NCBI GenBank assembly: GCA_036501535.1
Contig: DASYAE010000209.1
Location: forward strand, 34,361 to 98,360
Length of the DNA stretch: 64,000 nt
Source of the DNA: DASYAE01 sp036501535
Lineage (GTDB): Bacteria; Actinomycetota; Actinomycetes; Streptomycetales; Catenulisporaceae
Direction of reading: 5' to 3'
Below are positions 23,395 through 32,179 of this stretch, piece by piece; the stretch's first letter is position 1; each line of letters starts with the position of its first letter. A program made the position numbers and the translations under genes. The notes under the pieces are model-generated. The model did not search any database. It was not told where the DNA came from and saw only the letters and a list, made by a program, of their open reading frames with translations.

Positions 23395-25035
23395 ATGACG
23401 GAGCTGACAATCCGTCCCGAGGAGATCCGGGACGCGCTGGAGCGCTTCGTCTCGTCGTACGAGCCTTCGGCCGCGAACGTCGACGAGATCGGTACCGTCA
23501 CCGACGTCGGTGACGGCATCGCGCATGTCGAGGGGCTCCCCTCGGCGATGACGAACGAGCTGCTGAAGTTCGAGGACGGGACGCTGGGCATCGCCCTGAA
23601 CCTCGACGTGCGCGAGATCGGCGTGGTCATCATGGGCGACTACGCCGGCATCGAGGAGGGCCAGGCGGTCCGGCGCACCGGCGAGATCCTGTCCACCCCG
23701 GTCGGCGACAAGTTCCTCGGCCGGGTGGTGGACCCGCTCGGCGAGCCGATCGACGGGCTCGGCCCGATCGAGGCCGAGGGCCGGCGCATCCTCGAGCTGC
23801 AGGCCCCCACGGTCATGCAGCGCCAGGGCGTCAACGAGCCGCTGCAGACCGGCATCAAGGCCATCGACTCGATGACCCCGATCGGCCGCGGCCAGCGCCA
23901 GCTGATCATCGGCGACCGGCAGACCGGCAAGACCGCGATCTGCATCGACACCATCCTGAACCAGAAGGCCAACTGGGCCTCGGGCGACCCGGTGAAGCAG
24001 GTGCGCTGCATCTACGTGGCGATCGGGCAGAAGGGCTCGACCATCGCCGCGGTGCGCCAGGCGCTGGAGGACAACGGCGCGCTGGAGTACACCACCATCG
24101 TGGCCTCCCCGGCCTCCGACGCGGCCGGCTTCAAGTACCTGGCCCCGTACACCGGCTCGGCCATCGGCCAGCACTGGATGTACGCCGGCAAGCACGTGCT
24201 GATCGTGTTCGACGACCTGTCCAAGCAGGCCGAGGCCTACCGGGCCATGTCGCTGCTGCTGCGCCGCCCGCCGGGCCGCGAGGCCTACCCCGGCGACGTG
24301 TTCTACCTGCACTCCCGGCTGCTGGAGCGGTGCGCCAAGCTGTCCGACGACATGGGCTCCGGCTCGATGACCGGCCTGCCGATCGTGGAGACCAAGGCGA
24401 ACGACATCTCCGCGTTCATCCCGACCAACGTCATCTCCATCACCGACGGCCAGTGCTTCCTGGAGACCGACCTGTTCAACTCGGGCGTGCGCCCGGCGGT
24501 GAACGTCGGCACCTCGGTCTCCCGGGTCGGCGGCGCGGCGCAGGTGCGCGCGATGCGGCAGGTCTCCGGCTCGCTGCGGGTGGACCTGGCCCAGTTCCGC
24601 GACCTCGAGGCCTTTGCCGCCTTCGCCTCGGACCTCGACGACGCCTCCAAGGCCCAGCTGGCCCGCGGCCAGCGCATGGTCGAGGTGCTCAAGCAGGGCC
24701 AGTACTCGCCGTACCCGGTCGAGGACCAGGTGGTGGCGATCTGGGCGGGCACCTCCGGCGAGCTCGACGAGGTCCCGGCCGAGGACGTGCGGCGGTTCGA
24801 GCGCGAGCTGCTCGACCACCTCAAGTCGGCCCACGCGGAGATCCTCACCAGCATCGCCACCACGTCCGAGAAGCTCTCGGACGACACGATCAACCTGCTG
24901 AAGTCCGCGGTCTCCGGGTTCAAGGACACCTTCGAGAAGGGCGACGGCACGCTGCTGCGCGGCGACGTGGCCGAGTCCCCGCTCGACCCGTCCGACGTCG
25001 GCCAGGAGAAGATCACCCGGCACGCGAAGGGCTGA
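23395..25035 (+). CDS. atpA: ATP synthase F1 subunit alpha
   Basis: A 546-residue non-catalytic nucleotide-binding subunit of the F1 hexamer. N-terminal beta-barrel, Walker A GDRQTGKTAI, the alpha-family segment GQHWMYAGKHVLIVFDDLSKQAEAY-like loop and arginine-finger region (SVSRVGGAAQ) are present. The actinobacterial C-terminal extension is rich in charged residues. ATG 23395 has AGGAAG six bases upstream and yields the standard MTELTIRPEEI start; a GTG at 23350 in frame would add 15 atypical residues and is rejected. Confidence 0.97.
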   Translation: MTELTIRPEEIRDALERFVSSYEPSAANVDEIGTVTDVGDGIAHVEGLPSAMTNELLKFEDGTLGIALNLDVREIGVVIMGDYAGIEEGQAVRRTGEILSTPVGDKFLGRVVDPLGEPIDGLGPIEAEGRRILELQAPTVMQRQGVNEPLQTGIKAIDSMTPIGRGQRQLIIGDRQTGKTAICIDTILNQKANWASGDPVKQVRCIYVAIGQKGSTIAAVRQALEDNGALEYTTIVASPASDAAGFKYLAPYTGSAIGQHWMYAGKHVLIVFDDLSKQAEAYRAMSLLLRRPPGREAYPGDVFYLHSRLLERCAKLSDDMGSGSMTGLPIVETKANDISAFIPTNVISITDGQCFLETDLFNSGVRPAVNVGTSVSRVGGAAQVRAMRQVSGSLRVDLAQFRDLEAFAAFASDLDDASKAQLARGQRMVEVLKQGQYSPYPVEDQVVAIWAGTSGELDEVPAEDVRRFERELLDHLKSAHAEILTSIATTSEKLSDDTINLLKSAVSGFKDTFEKGDGTLLRGDVAESPLDPSDVGQEKITRHAKG

Positions 25036-25087
25036 TCCGACCGTGACCGAGCAGCACCCCGAGCAGTCCAGGAAGGAGGGCTAGGCC

Positions 25088-25996
25088 ATGGGAGCACAGC
25101 TGCGGATCTTCCGGCGGCGGATCGCGTCCGTCTCCGCGACCAAGAAGATCACCCGCGCCCAGGAGCTGATCGCCACGGCGCGCATCGTCAAGGCGCAGCA
25201 GCGGGTCGCCCAGTCCACCCCGTACGCGCAGGAGATCGTCCGCGCCGTCTCCGCGGTCGCCTCGCACTCCAACGCCCGGCACCCGCTGATCGGCGAGCGG
25301 CCCGAGCTGCGCCGGGCGGCGATCGTGCTGATCACCGCGGACCGCGGCTTCGCCGGCGCGTACAACAGCGCCGCGATCAAGCAGTGCGAGCAGCTCGCCG
25401 CGCTGCTGCGGGACCAGGGCAAGGAGGTCGTCCGATACGTGATCGGGCGCAAGGGCCTGGGCTACTACCGGTTCCGCGGCCAGGAGCCGGCCGGCAACTG
25501 GACCGGGTTCTCCGACAACCCGCAGTACGGCAACGCGGCCGAGGTCGCGGACACCCTGATCGACGCGTACGTCAAGGGCAGCGAGAACGGCGGCGTGGAC
25601 GAGATCCACGTCGTGTCCACCCGCTTCGTCTCGATGCTCACGCAGAGCCCGGCCACGGTCCGGTTCCTGCCGCTGGAGGTCGAGGAGACGCACGAGCCGC
25701 CGCCCAGCGGCGTGTTCCCGCTCTACGAGTTCGAGCCGTCCCCGTCCGAGGTGCTCGACGCGCTGCTGCCGGCCTACTTCAAGGCCCGGCTGTACAACGC
25801 CATGCTGCAGTCCGCGGCCTCGGAGCACGCGGCGCGCCGGCGGGCGATGAAGTCGGCCACCGACAACGCCTCCGACCTGATCAAGAACCTGACCCGGCAG
25901 GCCAACGCGGCCCGGCAGGCGGACATCACCCAGGAAATCAGCGAGATCGTCGGCGGCGCGAACGCCCTGGCCGACGCGTCCGCGGGAAGCGAATAG
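25088..25996 (+). CDS. atpG: ATP synthase F1 subunit gamma
   Basis: A 302-residue central shaft subunit. The N-terminal helix MGAQLRIFRRRIASVSATKK-type start and the C-terminal helix (ARRRAMKSATDNASDLI, NLTRQANAARQADITQEI) form the coiled coil; the ITADRGFAGAYN segment is conserved. Ribosome site GGAAGGAGGG lies 7 bases before the ATG. It ends five bases before atpD, so the two are tightly coupled. Confidence 0.96.
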   Translation: MGAQLRIFRRRIASVSATKKITRAQELIATARIVKAQQRVAQSTPYAQEIVRAVSAVASHSNARHPLIGERPELRRAAIVLITADRGFAGAYNSAAIKQCEQLAALLRDQGKEVVRYVIGRKGLGYYRFRGQEPAGNWTGFSDNPQYGNAAEVADTLIDAYVKGSENGGVDEIHVVSTRFVSMLTQSPATVRFLPLEVEETHEPPPSGVFPLYEFEPSPSEVLDALLPAYFKARLYNAMLQSAASEHAARRRAMKSATDNASDLIKNLTRQANAARQADITQEISEIVGGANALADASAGSE

Positions 25997-26001
25997 GAAC
26001 C

Positions 26002-27438
26002 ATGACGACAACCGACCAGACGACCAGGACCGGCGTCGGCCGCGTCTCGCGGATCATCGGTCCCGTCGTCGACGCGGAATTCCCCGTCGACGCGATGCCG
26101 GAGCTGTACAACGCGCTGACCATCGACTACGAGTTCCAGGGCGAGACCCGCACGCTGACCCTCGAGGTCGCCCAGCACATCGGCGACAACATGGTGCGGG
26201 CGATCGCGCTCAAGCCGACCGACGGCCTCGTGCGCGGCAGCGAGGTCAAGGACACCGGCGGCCCGATCTCGGTGCCGGTCGGCAACGCGACCCTCGGCCA
26301 CGTGTTCAACGTGACCGGCGACGTGCTCAACCTCAAGGAGGGCGAGCGGTTCGAGGCCGACGAGCGGTGGGGCATCCACCGCAAGGCGCCGAGCTTCGAC
26401 AACCTGGACTCGAAGACCGAGATGTTCACCACCGGCATCAAGGTCATCGACCTGCTGACCCCGTACGTCAGCGGCGGCAAGATCGGCCTGTTCGGCGGCG
26501 CCGGCGTGGGCAAGACGGTGCTGATCCAGGAGCTGATCTACCGGGTCGCGGAGAACTTCGGCGGCGTGTCCGTGTTCGCCGGCGTCGGCGAGCGCACCCG
26601 CGAGGGCAACGACCTGATCGCGGAGATGACCGAGACCAACGTCATCGAGAAGACCGCGCTGGTCTTCGGCCAGATGGACGAGCCGCCGGGCACCCGGCTG
26701 CGGGTCGCGCTGTCCGCGCTGACCATGGCCGAGTACTTCCGGGACGTGCAGAACCAGGACGTGCTGCTGTTCATCGACAACATCTTCCGGTTCACCCAGG
26801 CCGGCTCGGAGGTCTCCACGCTGCTCGGCCGGATGCCGTCCGCGGTGGGCTACCAGCCGACCCTGGCCGACGAGATGGGCGACCTGCAGGAGCGGATCAC
26901 CTCGACCCGCGGCCACTCGATCACCTCGGTGCAGGCGATCTACGTGCCCGCGGACGACATCACCGACCCGGCGCCGCACACCACGTTCACCCACCTCGAC
27001 GCCACCACGGTGCTCTCCCGGCCGATCACCCAGAAGGGCATCTACCCCGCGGTGGACCCGCTGGACTCGACCTCCCGGATCCTGGACCCGCGGTACATCA
27101 CCAAGGAGCACTACGAGACCGCCTCGCGGGTCAAGGCGATCCTGCAGAAGTACAAGGACCTGCAGGACATCATCGCCATCCTCGGCATCGACGAGCTGTC
27201 CGAGGAGGACAAGCTCACCGTGTCCCGGGCCCGGCGGATCGAGCGCTTCCTGTCCCAGAACACCTTCGTGGCCAAGAACTTCACCGGCCTCGAGGGCTCG
27301 TTCGTGCCGCTCGAGGAGACCATCGCGGCGTTCACCGCGATCGCCGACGGCAAGTACGACCACGTGCCGGAGCAGGCCTTCTTCATGTGCGGCGGGCTCG
27401 AGGACCTCGAGCGCAAGTACAAGGAACTGACCAAGTAG
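26002..27438 (+). CDS. atpD: ATP synthase F1 subunit beta
   Basis: A 478-residue catalytic subunit. Walker A GGAGVGKTVL, the catalytic glutamate in VGERTREGNDL and Walker B VLLFIDNIFRF are intact, and the adenine-pocket region near the C-terminus is present. ATG 26002 follows AGGAA. It is followed by 161 noncoding bases before atpC, an unusually wide gap for this operon. Confidence 0.97.
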   Translation: MTTTDQTTRTGVGRVSRIIGPVVDAEFPVDAMPELYNALTIDYEFQGETRTLTLEVAQHIGDNMVRAIALKPTDGLVRGSEVKDTGGPISVPVGNATLGHVFNVTGDVLNLKEGERFEADERWGIHRKAPSFDNLDSKTEMFTTGIKVIDLLTPYVSGGKIGLFGGAGVGKTVLIQELIYRVAENFGGVSVFAGVGERTREGNDLIAEMTETNVIEKTALVFGQMDEPPGTRLRVALSALTMAEYFRDVQNQDVLLFIDNIFRFTQAGSEVSTLLGRMPSAVGYQPTLADEMGDLQERITSTRGHSITSVQAIYVPADDITDPAPHTTFTHLDATTVLSRPITQKGIYPAVDPLDSTSRILDPRYITKEHYETASRVKAILQKYKDLQDIIAILGIDELSEEDKLTVSRARRIERFLSQNTFVAKNFTGLEGSFVPLEETIAAFTAIADGKYDHVPEQAFFMCGGLEDLERKYKELTK

Positions 27439-27599
27439 GGAAGCCGGCGGGGGAGAGCGCCGCGCGCCGTCCGGAGCGCCCGGCGCGCCGCCGCCGGGCG
27501 GCCAGCTTCCGGAGCCGCCGCCCGATCCGCCGGGAGCGTGCCGGGCGGCGCGGATAGTTCGATAGTCTTTAGCCGAAGAAGCAGTGAAGGAGCCGCAGC

Positions 27600-28001
27600 A
27601 TGGCCGATCTGGAAGTGGCGCTGGTCGCGGCCGACCGCGAGGTGTGGTCCGGCCAGGCGTCCATCGTCGTGGCCAAGACGGTCGACGGCGACATCGGCAT
27701 CAAGGCCGGGCACCAGCCGGTCATGTCCGTGCTGCAGACCTCGGTGGCCACCATCCGCACCGTGGACGAGGCCGGGCTGCCGGGCGAGAGCCTGACGGTC
27801 GCCCTGCACGGCGGGTTCATCTCGGTGGACTCCGACCGGGTCTCGCTGCTCGGCGAGGCCGTGGAGCTGTCCGACGAGATCGACGTGGCCCGGGCCGAGG
27901 ACGCGCTGGCCCGGGCGCGGGCCGGCGAGTTCGGCGCCGACTCCGAGGCGGCCGAGCAGCGGGCGCTGGTACGCCTGCGCGCGGCCGGGCGCGCGCAGTA
28001 A
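27600..28001 (+). CDS. atpC: ATP synthase F1 subunit epsilon
   Basis: A 133-residue rotor subunit that can inhibit ATP hydrolysis. The N-terminal beta-sandwich (VALVAADREVWSGQASIVVA, IGIKAGHQPVMSVLQTSV, GGFISVDSDRVSLLGE) and a short C-terminal helical hairpin are present. AAGGAG lies upstream of ATG 27600. It is the last ATP synthase gene. Confidence 0.95.
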   Translation: MADLEVALVAADREVWSGQASIVVAKTVDGDIGIKAGHQPVMSVLQTSVATIRTVDEAGLPGESLTVALHGGFISVDSDRVSLLGEAVELSDEIDVARAEDALARARAGEFGADSEAAEQRALVRLRAAGRAQ

Positions 28002-28111
28002 CACGGGAGAGATTGGCGAAGGCGATGTCGGTCAACGGAGCGCGGATGAGCAGAGGCGCGGCGCCGGCGGGCGCCGTGGTCGACGCCGTACGTCATCGGT
28101 GTCGGTGACCG

Positions 28112-28735
28112 ATGACGGCCGCGCTGACCGACCTGCTCGAGATCCTGGCCGTCCTCTGCCTTGCCTTCGTCTGCGCCATAGGGGTGCTGTTCGCCCGCCG
28201 GGTGACCATCCGCCGCCGCGGCGGGACCTTCGACTGCAGCCTGCGCCTGACCCCGCTGCCGGACGCCCCCAGAGGGCTGGCCCGGCAGGGTGAGGCGCGG
28301 GCTGCGGTGCGTTCCGGGGCGGGCGGCGCGGGACCGGCCGGGACCGGCGGCGGGGGCGGCGCCGAGGCGGAGAGCAGGATCGTCGCGCCGGCCGAGCGCG
28401 GCACCCGGGTCCCGTGGAGCGCTTCGGGCGTACGCGCCGGGCGCGGCTGGTCCTACGGCATAGCCCAGTACGAGAACGACCGGATCGACTGGTACCGGAT
28501 CTTCTCCTACGCCTACCGGCCGGCGGCCGTGCTGACCCGCCGGGACCTCGAGGTGGTCTCCCGCCGCGAGGCCGTGGACGGCGAGGAGCTGGCGCTGTTC
28601 CCGGGCTGGACCATCGTGGAGTGCCGGTTCGGCTCCGGCCTGGTCGAGCTGGCCATGGCCCCGGACGCGCTGACCGGCTTCCTCTCCTGGCTCGAGGCGG
28701 CCCCGCCCGGCCAGGACGTCAACCGGGTGGCGTGA
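28112..28735 (+). CDS. DUF2550 membrane-anchored protein
   Basis: A 207-residue protein with one N-terminal membrane helix (LLEILAVLCLAFVCAIGVLF) and a cytosolic-type domain. Family traits are RGGTFDCSLR, GWSYGIAQYENDRIDWYRIFS and EVVSRR. DUF2550 genes commonly follow atpC in actinobacteria, but the function is unknown. A Gly/Ala-rich loop near residues 65-90 separates two conserved parts and looks like a lineage insert. The stop codon sits in an 11-bp direct duplication, GTGGCGTGAGC, at 28727-28737 and 28740-28750. Confidence 0.88.
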   Translation: MTAALTDLLEILAVLCLAFVCAIGVLFARRVTIRRRGGTFDCSLRLTPLPDAPRGLARQGEARAAVRSGAGGAGPAGTGGGGGAEAESRIVAPAERGTRVPWSASGVRAGRGWSYGIAQYENDRIDWYRIFSYAYRPAAVLTRRDLEVVSRREAVDGEELALFPGWTIVECRFGSGLVELAMAPDALTGFLSWLEAAPPGQDVNRVA

Positions 28736-29552
28736 GCACGTGGCGTGAGCGCAGGCCACCGCTCCGCCGCACGCACGAATATCAACCCTGATGTGAATGC
28801 AGGCGCGCGCGAGCGCGCCGGGGGACATCCGCGCCGCACGCGCATCGGCACGGATACGAACGATCCGGGACGCGTCCGGGGAGGGCCGACACCAGGCCCG
28901 ACCGGAAACGTTTCCGGACCGCCTCCGCAGGGATTATCCGGATCCTGGTCGAGCGCGTCAATCCCCCCGTCCGCGGTCCCCGTCTGAGTGTGTCGCAGGA
29001 TGCGTGGTCAGAGCCGCTGAGCAGAGCCTTCGCCGCCGGCGGAGGCGCGACCCCGGCGGCGCGCGGCCCGCACCGGCGGGAGCGAGCCTTGACACGCCCG
29101 AACCGCGGCAGTTCACTGAGCGCGTCCGAGGGCGCTCATCCAGCTCCAGCACCGACACCTGTTCGGCAGCTGCGACGGACGCCCACAGACCGGGAGCCGT
29201 GACGGCGCTCCGCCTCCCGTAACCGGTATGCCATGCCGACGGTCAATCCGGCGGGCCGACATCCATGCGGTCCCCGCGCGTCCGGCTGCCGGTCCCTGTC
29301 CGACGACACCCTCGGCCGTGACCGCCGCGCTGTTCCGCGACGGCGCCCCGGCCGGGCCAGCGCCCTGCGGCCGTGCCGTGCCCGGTCGCCCCGCCCCACC
29401 ACGCAGTTCGTGTATTCCAGTTCGCATTCTCCACCGTCCGGTGGTCCCCTTCGGCCGCGCGGCGCGGATCATCCGCTCCCGGGACCGCGGTGACGCACGT
29501 GTCGCCGCGCCCGGGCACCGCCGCCGCGACCGGGAAAGGCAGAGCAGAAACC
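28736..29552. other. 817-base noncoding region before the beta-helix gene
   Basis: No convincing gene: open frames here have uneven third-position GC and Arg/Pro-rich nonsense composition. It contains the direct duplication at its left edge, a GC hairpin GGCGCGC/GCGCGCC at 28802-28819 that could end the atp operon transcript, and the palindrome described separately. The length suggests a long leader or distal control of the downstream gene. Confidence 0.65.
28902..28917. promoter_or_regulatory. Putative LacI-family operator
   Basis: CCGGAAACGTTTCCGG is a perfect 16-bp palindrome with the central CG and GAAACGTTTC core typical of LacI/GalR-family operators that control carbohydrate genes. It lies about 640 bases upstream of the secreted beta-helix protein. 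No LacI regulator is encoded in the window. Confidence 0.5.
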
Positions 29553-31427
29553 ATGATCAGACCCAGAAGGCCGTCGCCCCGCGGGCGGCACGGAATCGGC
29601 GCCGTCGTCGCTGTGGCGGCCCTGGTGCTCGGCGGCACGTTCGCCTCCGGTCCCGTCGCGGACGCGGCCACACCGCAGGCCGCCCCGCCGACCGGCGGCA
29701 GCCTCGGCGCGAACGTGATCGTGATCAGCCCCAGCCAGTCGGTCAGCTCGATCGCCAGCGAGCTCAACGCGATCGGGGCGCAGCAGGTGCCCGACCAGTT
29801 CGGCGCCCAGCGCTACGAGATCCTGTTCCAGCCCGGCACCTACGGCTCCACCGCCAACCCGCTGGACTTCGAGGTCGGCTACTACGAGAGCGTCGAGGGC
29901 CTCGGCCAGAACCCGGGCCAGACCGTGATCAACGGCACCATCGACTCGTGGAACCAGTGCACCGGCGGCAACCAGTCCGAGTGCTACGCCACGACCAACT
30001 TCTGGCGGTCCATCTCCAACCTGACCATCGACGTGACCGGATTGACCGGCTGCGACTCCGGCGTCGACGTCTGGGCCGTGTCGCAGGCCGCGCCGCTGCG
30101 CCGGGTGGAGATCAACGGCAACCTGACCCTGATGGACTACTGCGACGGCTCGCCCGGCTGGACCAGCGGCGGCTTCATCGGCGACTCCGAGCTCAACGGC
30201 GCGGTGACCAACGGATCGCAGCAGCAGTTCATGACCCGCGACACGAACATCGGCTCGTGGAGCAACGGGGTGTGGAACCAGGTGTTCTGCGGCGACCCGG
30301 GCGCCCCGGCACAGAGCTTCGGCTCGACCTCGCTGGAGGACGGCGGCCCGGAGCCCTACACGACGCTGGGCACCTGCCCGACGACCGAGGAGGAGCCGTA
30401 TCTCTATCAGACCTCGGCGAACAACTACTCGGTCTTCGTCCCCTCGCTGCGGACGAACAGCAGCGGCCCGTCGTGGGGCGGCGGCAGCACCCCGGGCACG
30501 TCGCTCTCGGTCAACAGCACCTTCTACGTGGTGAACTCCTCGAGCACGATCACCACGATCAACGCGGCGCTGGCGGCCGGTGACAACCTGCTGTTCACGC
30601 CGGGTGTCTACAGCTACGCCTCGACGATCAACGTCACCAAGGCCGACACGAAGATCATCGGCCTCGGATTCGCCACCCTGATCCCGACCGCCGGCCAGAC
30701 CACGATGAGCGTCGCGGACGTCAACGGCGTGAACATCTCCGGCCTGATCTTCGACGCCGGCCCGACGACCTCGCCGACGCTGCTGACCATCGGAACGCAG
30801 GGCTCGACGGTCAGCCACTCCTCCGACCCGGTCACCGTCGACGACGTGTTCTTCCGCGTCGGCGGCGAAGAGGCCGGCTCGGTGACCGACGCCTTCATCG
30901 ACAACAGCAACAACTCACTGCTCGACGACGTGTGGTCATGGCGCGCCGACCACGGCGCCGGAGCCGGTTCCTGGACCGGTGACACCGCGGCGACCGGCCT
31001 GACCGTCAACGGCAGCAACGTCACCGCCTACGGCCTGGCCGTCGAGCACTTCCAGCAGTACGAGACGGTCTGGAACGGCCAGGGCGGCGAGGTCGTCTTC
31101 TTCCAGAACGAGAACCCGTACGAGGTGCCGAACCAGGCCTCGTGGATGGAGAGCTCGGGCCACGACGGCTATCCGGCCTTCTACGTCCCGAGCTCGGTGA
31201 CCAGCTTCACCGGCTACGGGATGGGCAGCTACTCGTACTTCGACCAGGGCGTGGCCATCGAGAACGCGATGGGCATCCAGGCGCCGAACAGCTCCGGGGT
31301 CGTCTTCCACGACTCGCTGACCGTGTGGCTCAACGGCTCGGGCGGCATCGAGTCGGTGGTCAACGGCACCGGCGCGGCGGTCTCGTCGTCGGCGGCAGGG
31401 CCCAGCAACGTCGTCAGCTACGGGTGA
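29553..31427 (+). CDS. Secreted right-handed beta-helix protein (pectin-lyase fold, 'adenylyl cyclase-like')
   Basis: A 624-residue secreted protein: signal peptide (1 to about 39, ending VADAA), then two stretches of beta-helix repeats. It matches a large actinobacterial family often mislabelled 'adenylyl cyclase', with GANVIVISPSQSVSSIASEL, QQVPDQFGAQRYEILFQPGTYG, FWRSISNLTIDVTG, DNLLFTPGVY and WRADHGAGAG. The two-lobe layout recalls GH55-type beta-1,3-glucanases, so a polysaccharide-active enzyme is likely, but no catalytic residue can be named with confidence. No cyclase motif is present. ATG 29553 is followed by an arginine-rich n-region. A LacI-type operator upstream fits a carbohydrate role. 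Confidence 0.75.
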   Translation: MIRPRRPSPRGRHGIGAVVAVAALVLGGTFASGPVADAATPQAAPPTGGSLGANVIVISPSQSVSSIASELNAIGAQQVPDQFGAQRYEILFQPGTYGSTANPLDFEVGYYESVEGLGQNPGQTVINGTIDSWNQCTGGNQSECYATTNFWRSISNLTIDVTGLTGCDSGVDVWAVSQAAPLRRVEINGNLTLMDYCDGSPGWTSGGFIGDSELNGAVTNGSQQQFMTRDTNIGSWSNGVWNQVFCGDPGAPAQSFGSTSLEDGGPEPYTTLGTCPTTEEEPYLYQTSANNYSVFVPSLRTNSSGPSWGGGSTPGTSLSVNSTFYVVNSSSTITTINAALAAGDNLLFTPGVYSYASTINVTKADTKIIGLGFATLIPTAGQTTMSVADVNGVNISGLIFDAGPTTSPTLLTIGTQGSTVSHSSDPVTVDDVFFRVGGEEAGSVTDAFIDNSNNSLLDDVWSWRADHGAGAGSWTGDTAATGLTVNGSNVTAYGLAVEHFQQYETVWNGQGGEVVFFQNENPYEVPNQASWMESSGHDGYPAFYVPSSVTSFTGYGMGSYSYFDQGVAIENAMGIQAPNSSGVVFHDSLTVWLNGSGGIESVVNGTGAAVSSSAAGPSNVVSYG

Positions 31428-31440
31428 CCGAGTGCATCGG

Positions 31441-31470
31441 GCGGCACTCCCGGGTCACCGGGGGTGCCGC
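31441..31470. terminator. Bidirectional hairpin between convergent genes
   Basis: GCGGCACTCCCGG (31441-31453) pairs with CCGGGGGTGCCGC (31458-31470) apart from one G-T pair, loop GTCA. It fills the gap between two facing stop codons and ends at the stop of the minus-strand gene. Confidence 0.65.
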
Positions 31471-32061
31471 TCAGCTGTCGCGGCCGGCACCCGGCTTCCA
31501 CAGCACGTCGCCCGGAGCGTCCGGGCCGATGTGGTTGGCCGTCCGGGCCAGGATGAACAGCAGGTCGGAGAGCCGGTTCAGGTACTTGGCGGTCAGCGGG
31601 TTCATCGTCTCGCGGTGTGGCCCGAGGGCGAACCACGCGGAGCGCTCGGCCCGCCGCACGACGGTGCGCGCCACGTGCAGCAGGGCCGCGCCCGGGGTGC
31701 CGCCGGGCAGCACGAACGAGCGCAGGTTGGGCAGGTCGTCGTTGAACCGGTCGCAGTCCTTCTCCAGCGCGTCGATCTGCGGCTGCTCGATGCGCAGCGG
31801 CGGGGTCTTGGTGTCTTCGACCACCGGGTTGCACAGGTCGGCGCCCACATCGAACAGCTCGTTCTGGATCCTGGCGAGCACCTGCACGATCCGCTCCGGC
31901 AGGCCGCCGAGCGCGATCGCCGCCCCGATCGCCGAGTTGGCCTCGTCCACGTCCGCGTACGCGATCAGCCTCAGGTCGTGCTTCGAGGTCTTGCTCATGT
32001 CGCCGAGCCGGGTCGTGCCGTCGTCGCCGGTACCGGTGTAGATGCGGGTCAGATTCACCAT
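31471..32061 (-). CDS. pduO: Cob(I)alamin adenosyltransferase (PduO type)
   Basis: A 196-residue enzyme transferring the adenosyl group of ATP to cob(I)alamin to make coenzyme B12. The ATP-binding start TRIYTGTGDDGTTRLGD, the YADVDEANSAIGAA helix, the LFDVGADLCNP segment and the C-terminal VVRRAERSAW / LNRLSDLLFILAR motif all fit PduO/MMAB-type enzymes. The gene stands near atpC in many actinobacteria. The start at 32061 (ATGGTGAAT on the coding strand) directly precedes the conserved N-terminus. Confidence 0.94.
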   Translation of the reverse strand: MVNLTRIYTGTGDDGTTRLGDMSKTSKHDLRLIAYADVDEANSAIGAAIALGGLPERIVQVLARIQNELFDVGADLCNPVVEDTKTPPLRIEQPQIDALEKDCDRFNDDLPNLRSFVLPGGTPGAALLHVARTVVRRAERSAWFALGPHRETMNPLTAKYLNRLSDLLFILARTANHIGPDAPGDVLWKPGAGRDS

Positions 32062-32179
32062 GCCCGCAGCGTATCGGGCCCGGCTCGGATGACGTCCGGG
32101 CCGACCGGATACGCTGCCCGGAGACCCGGGTTACCGTCCGGTACGCGATCGGATACCAAGGAGCGAGGAGAGTGGCAGC

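Noticed and set aside
28797..29500. Several open frames of 66-170 codons between DUF2550 and the beta-helix gene
   Set aside because: Third-position GC is irregular, composition is Arg/Pro/Ala-rich without hydrophobic or domain patterns, and no ribosome site stands out.
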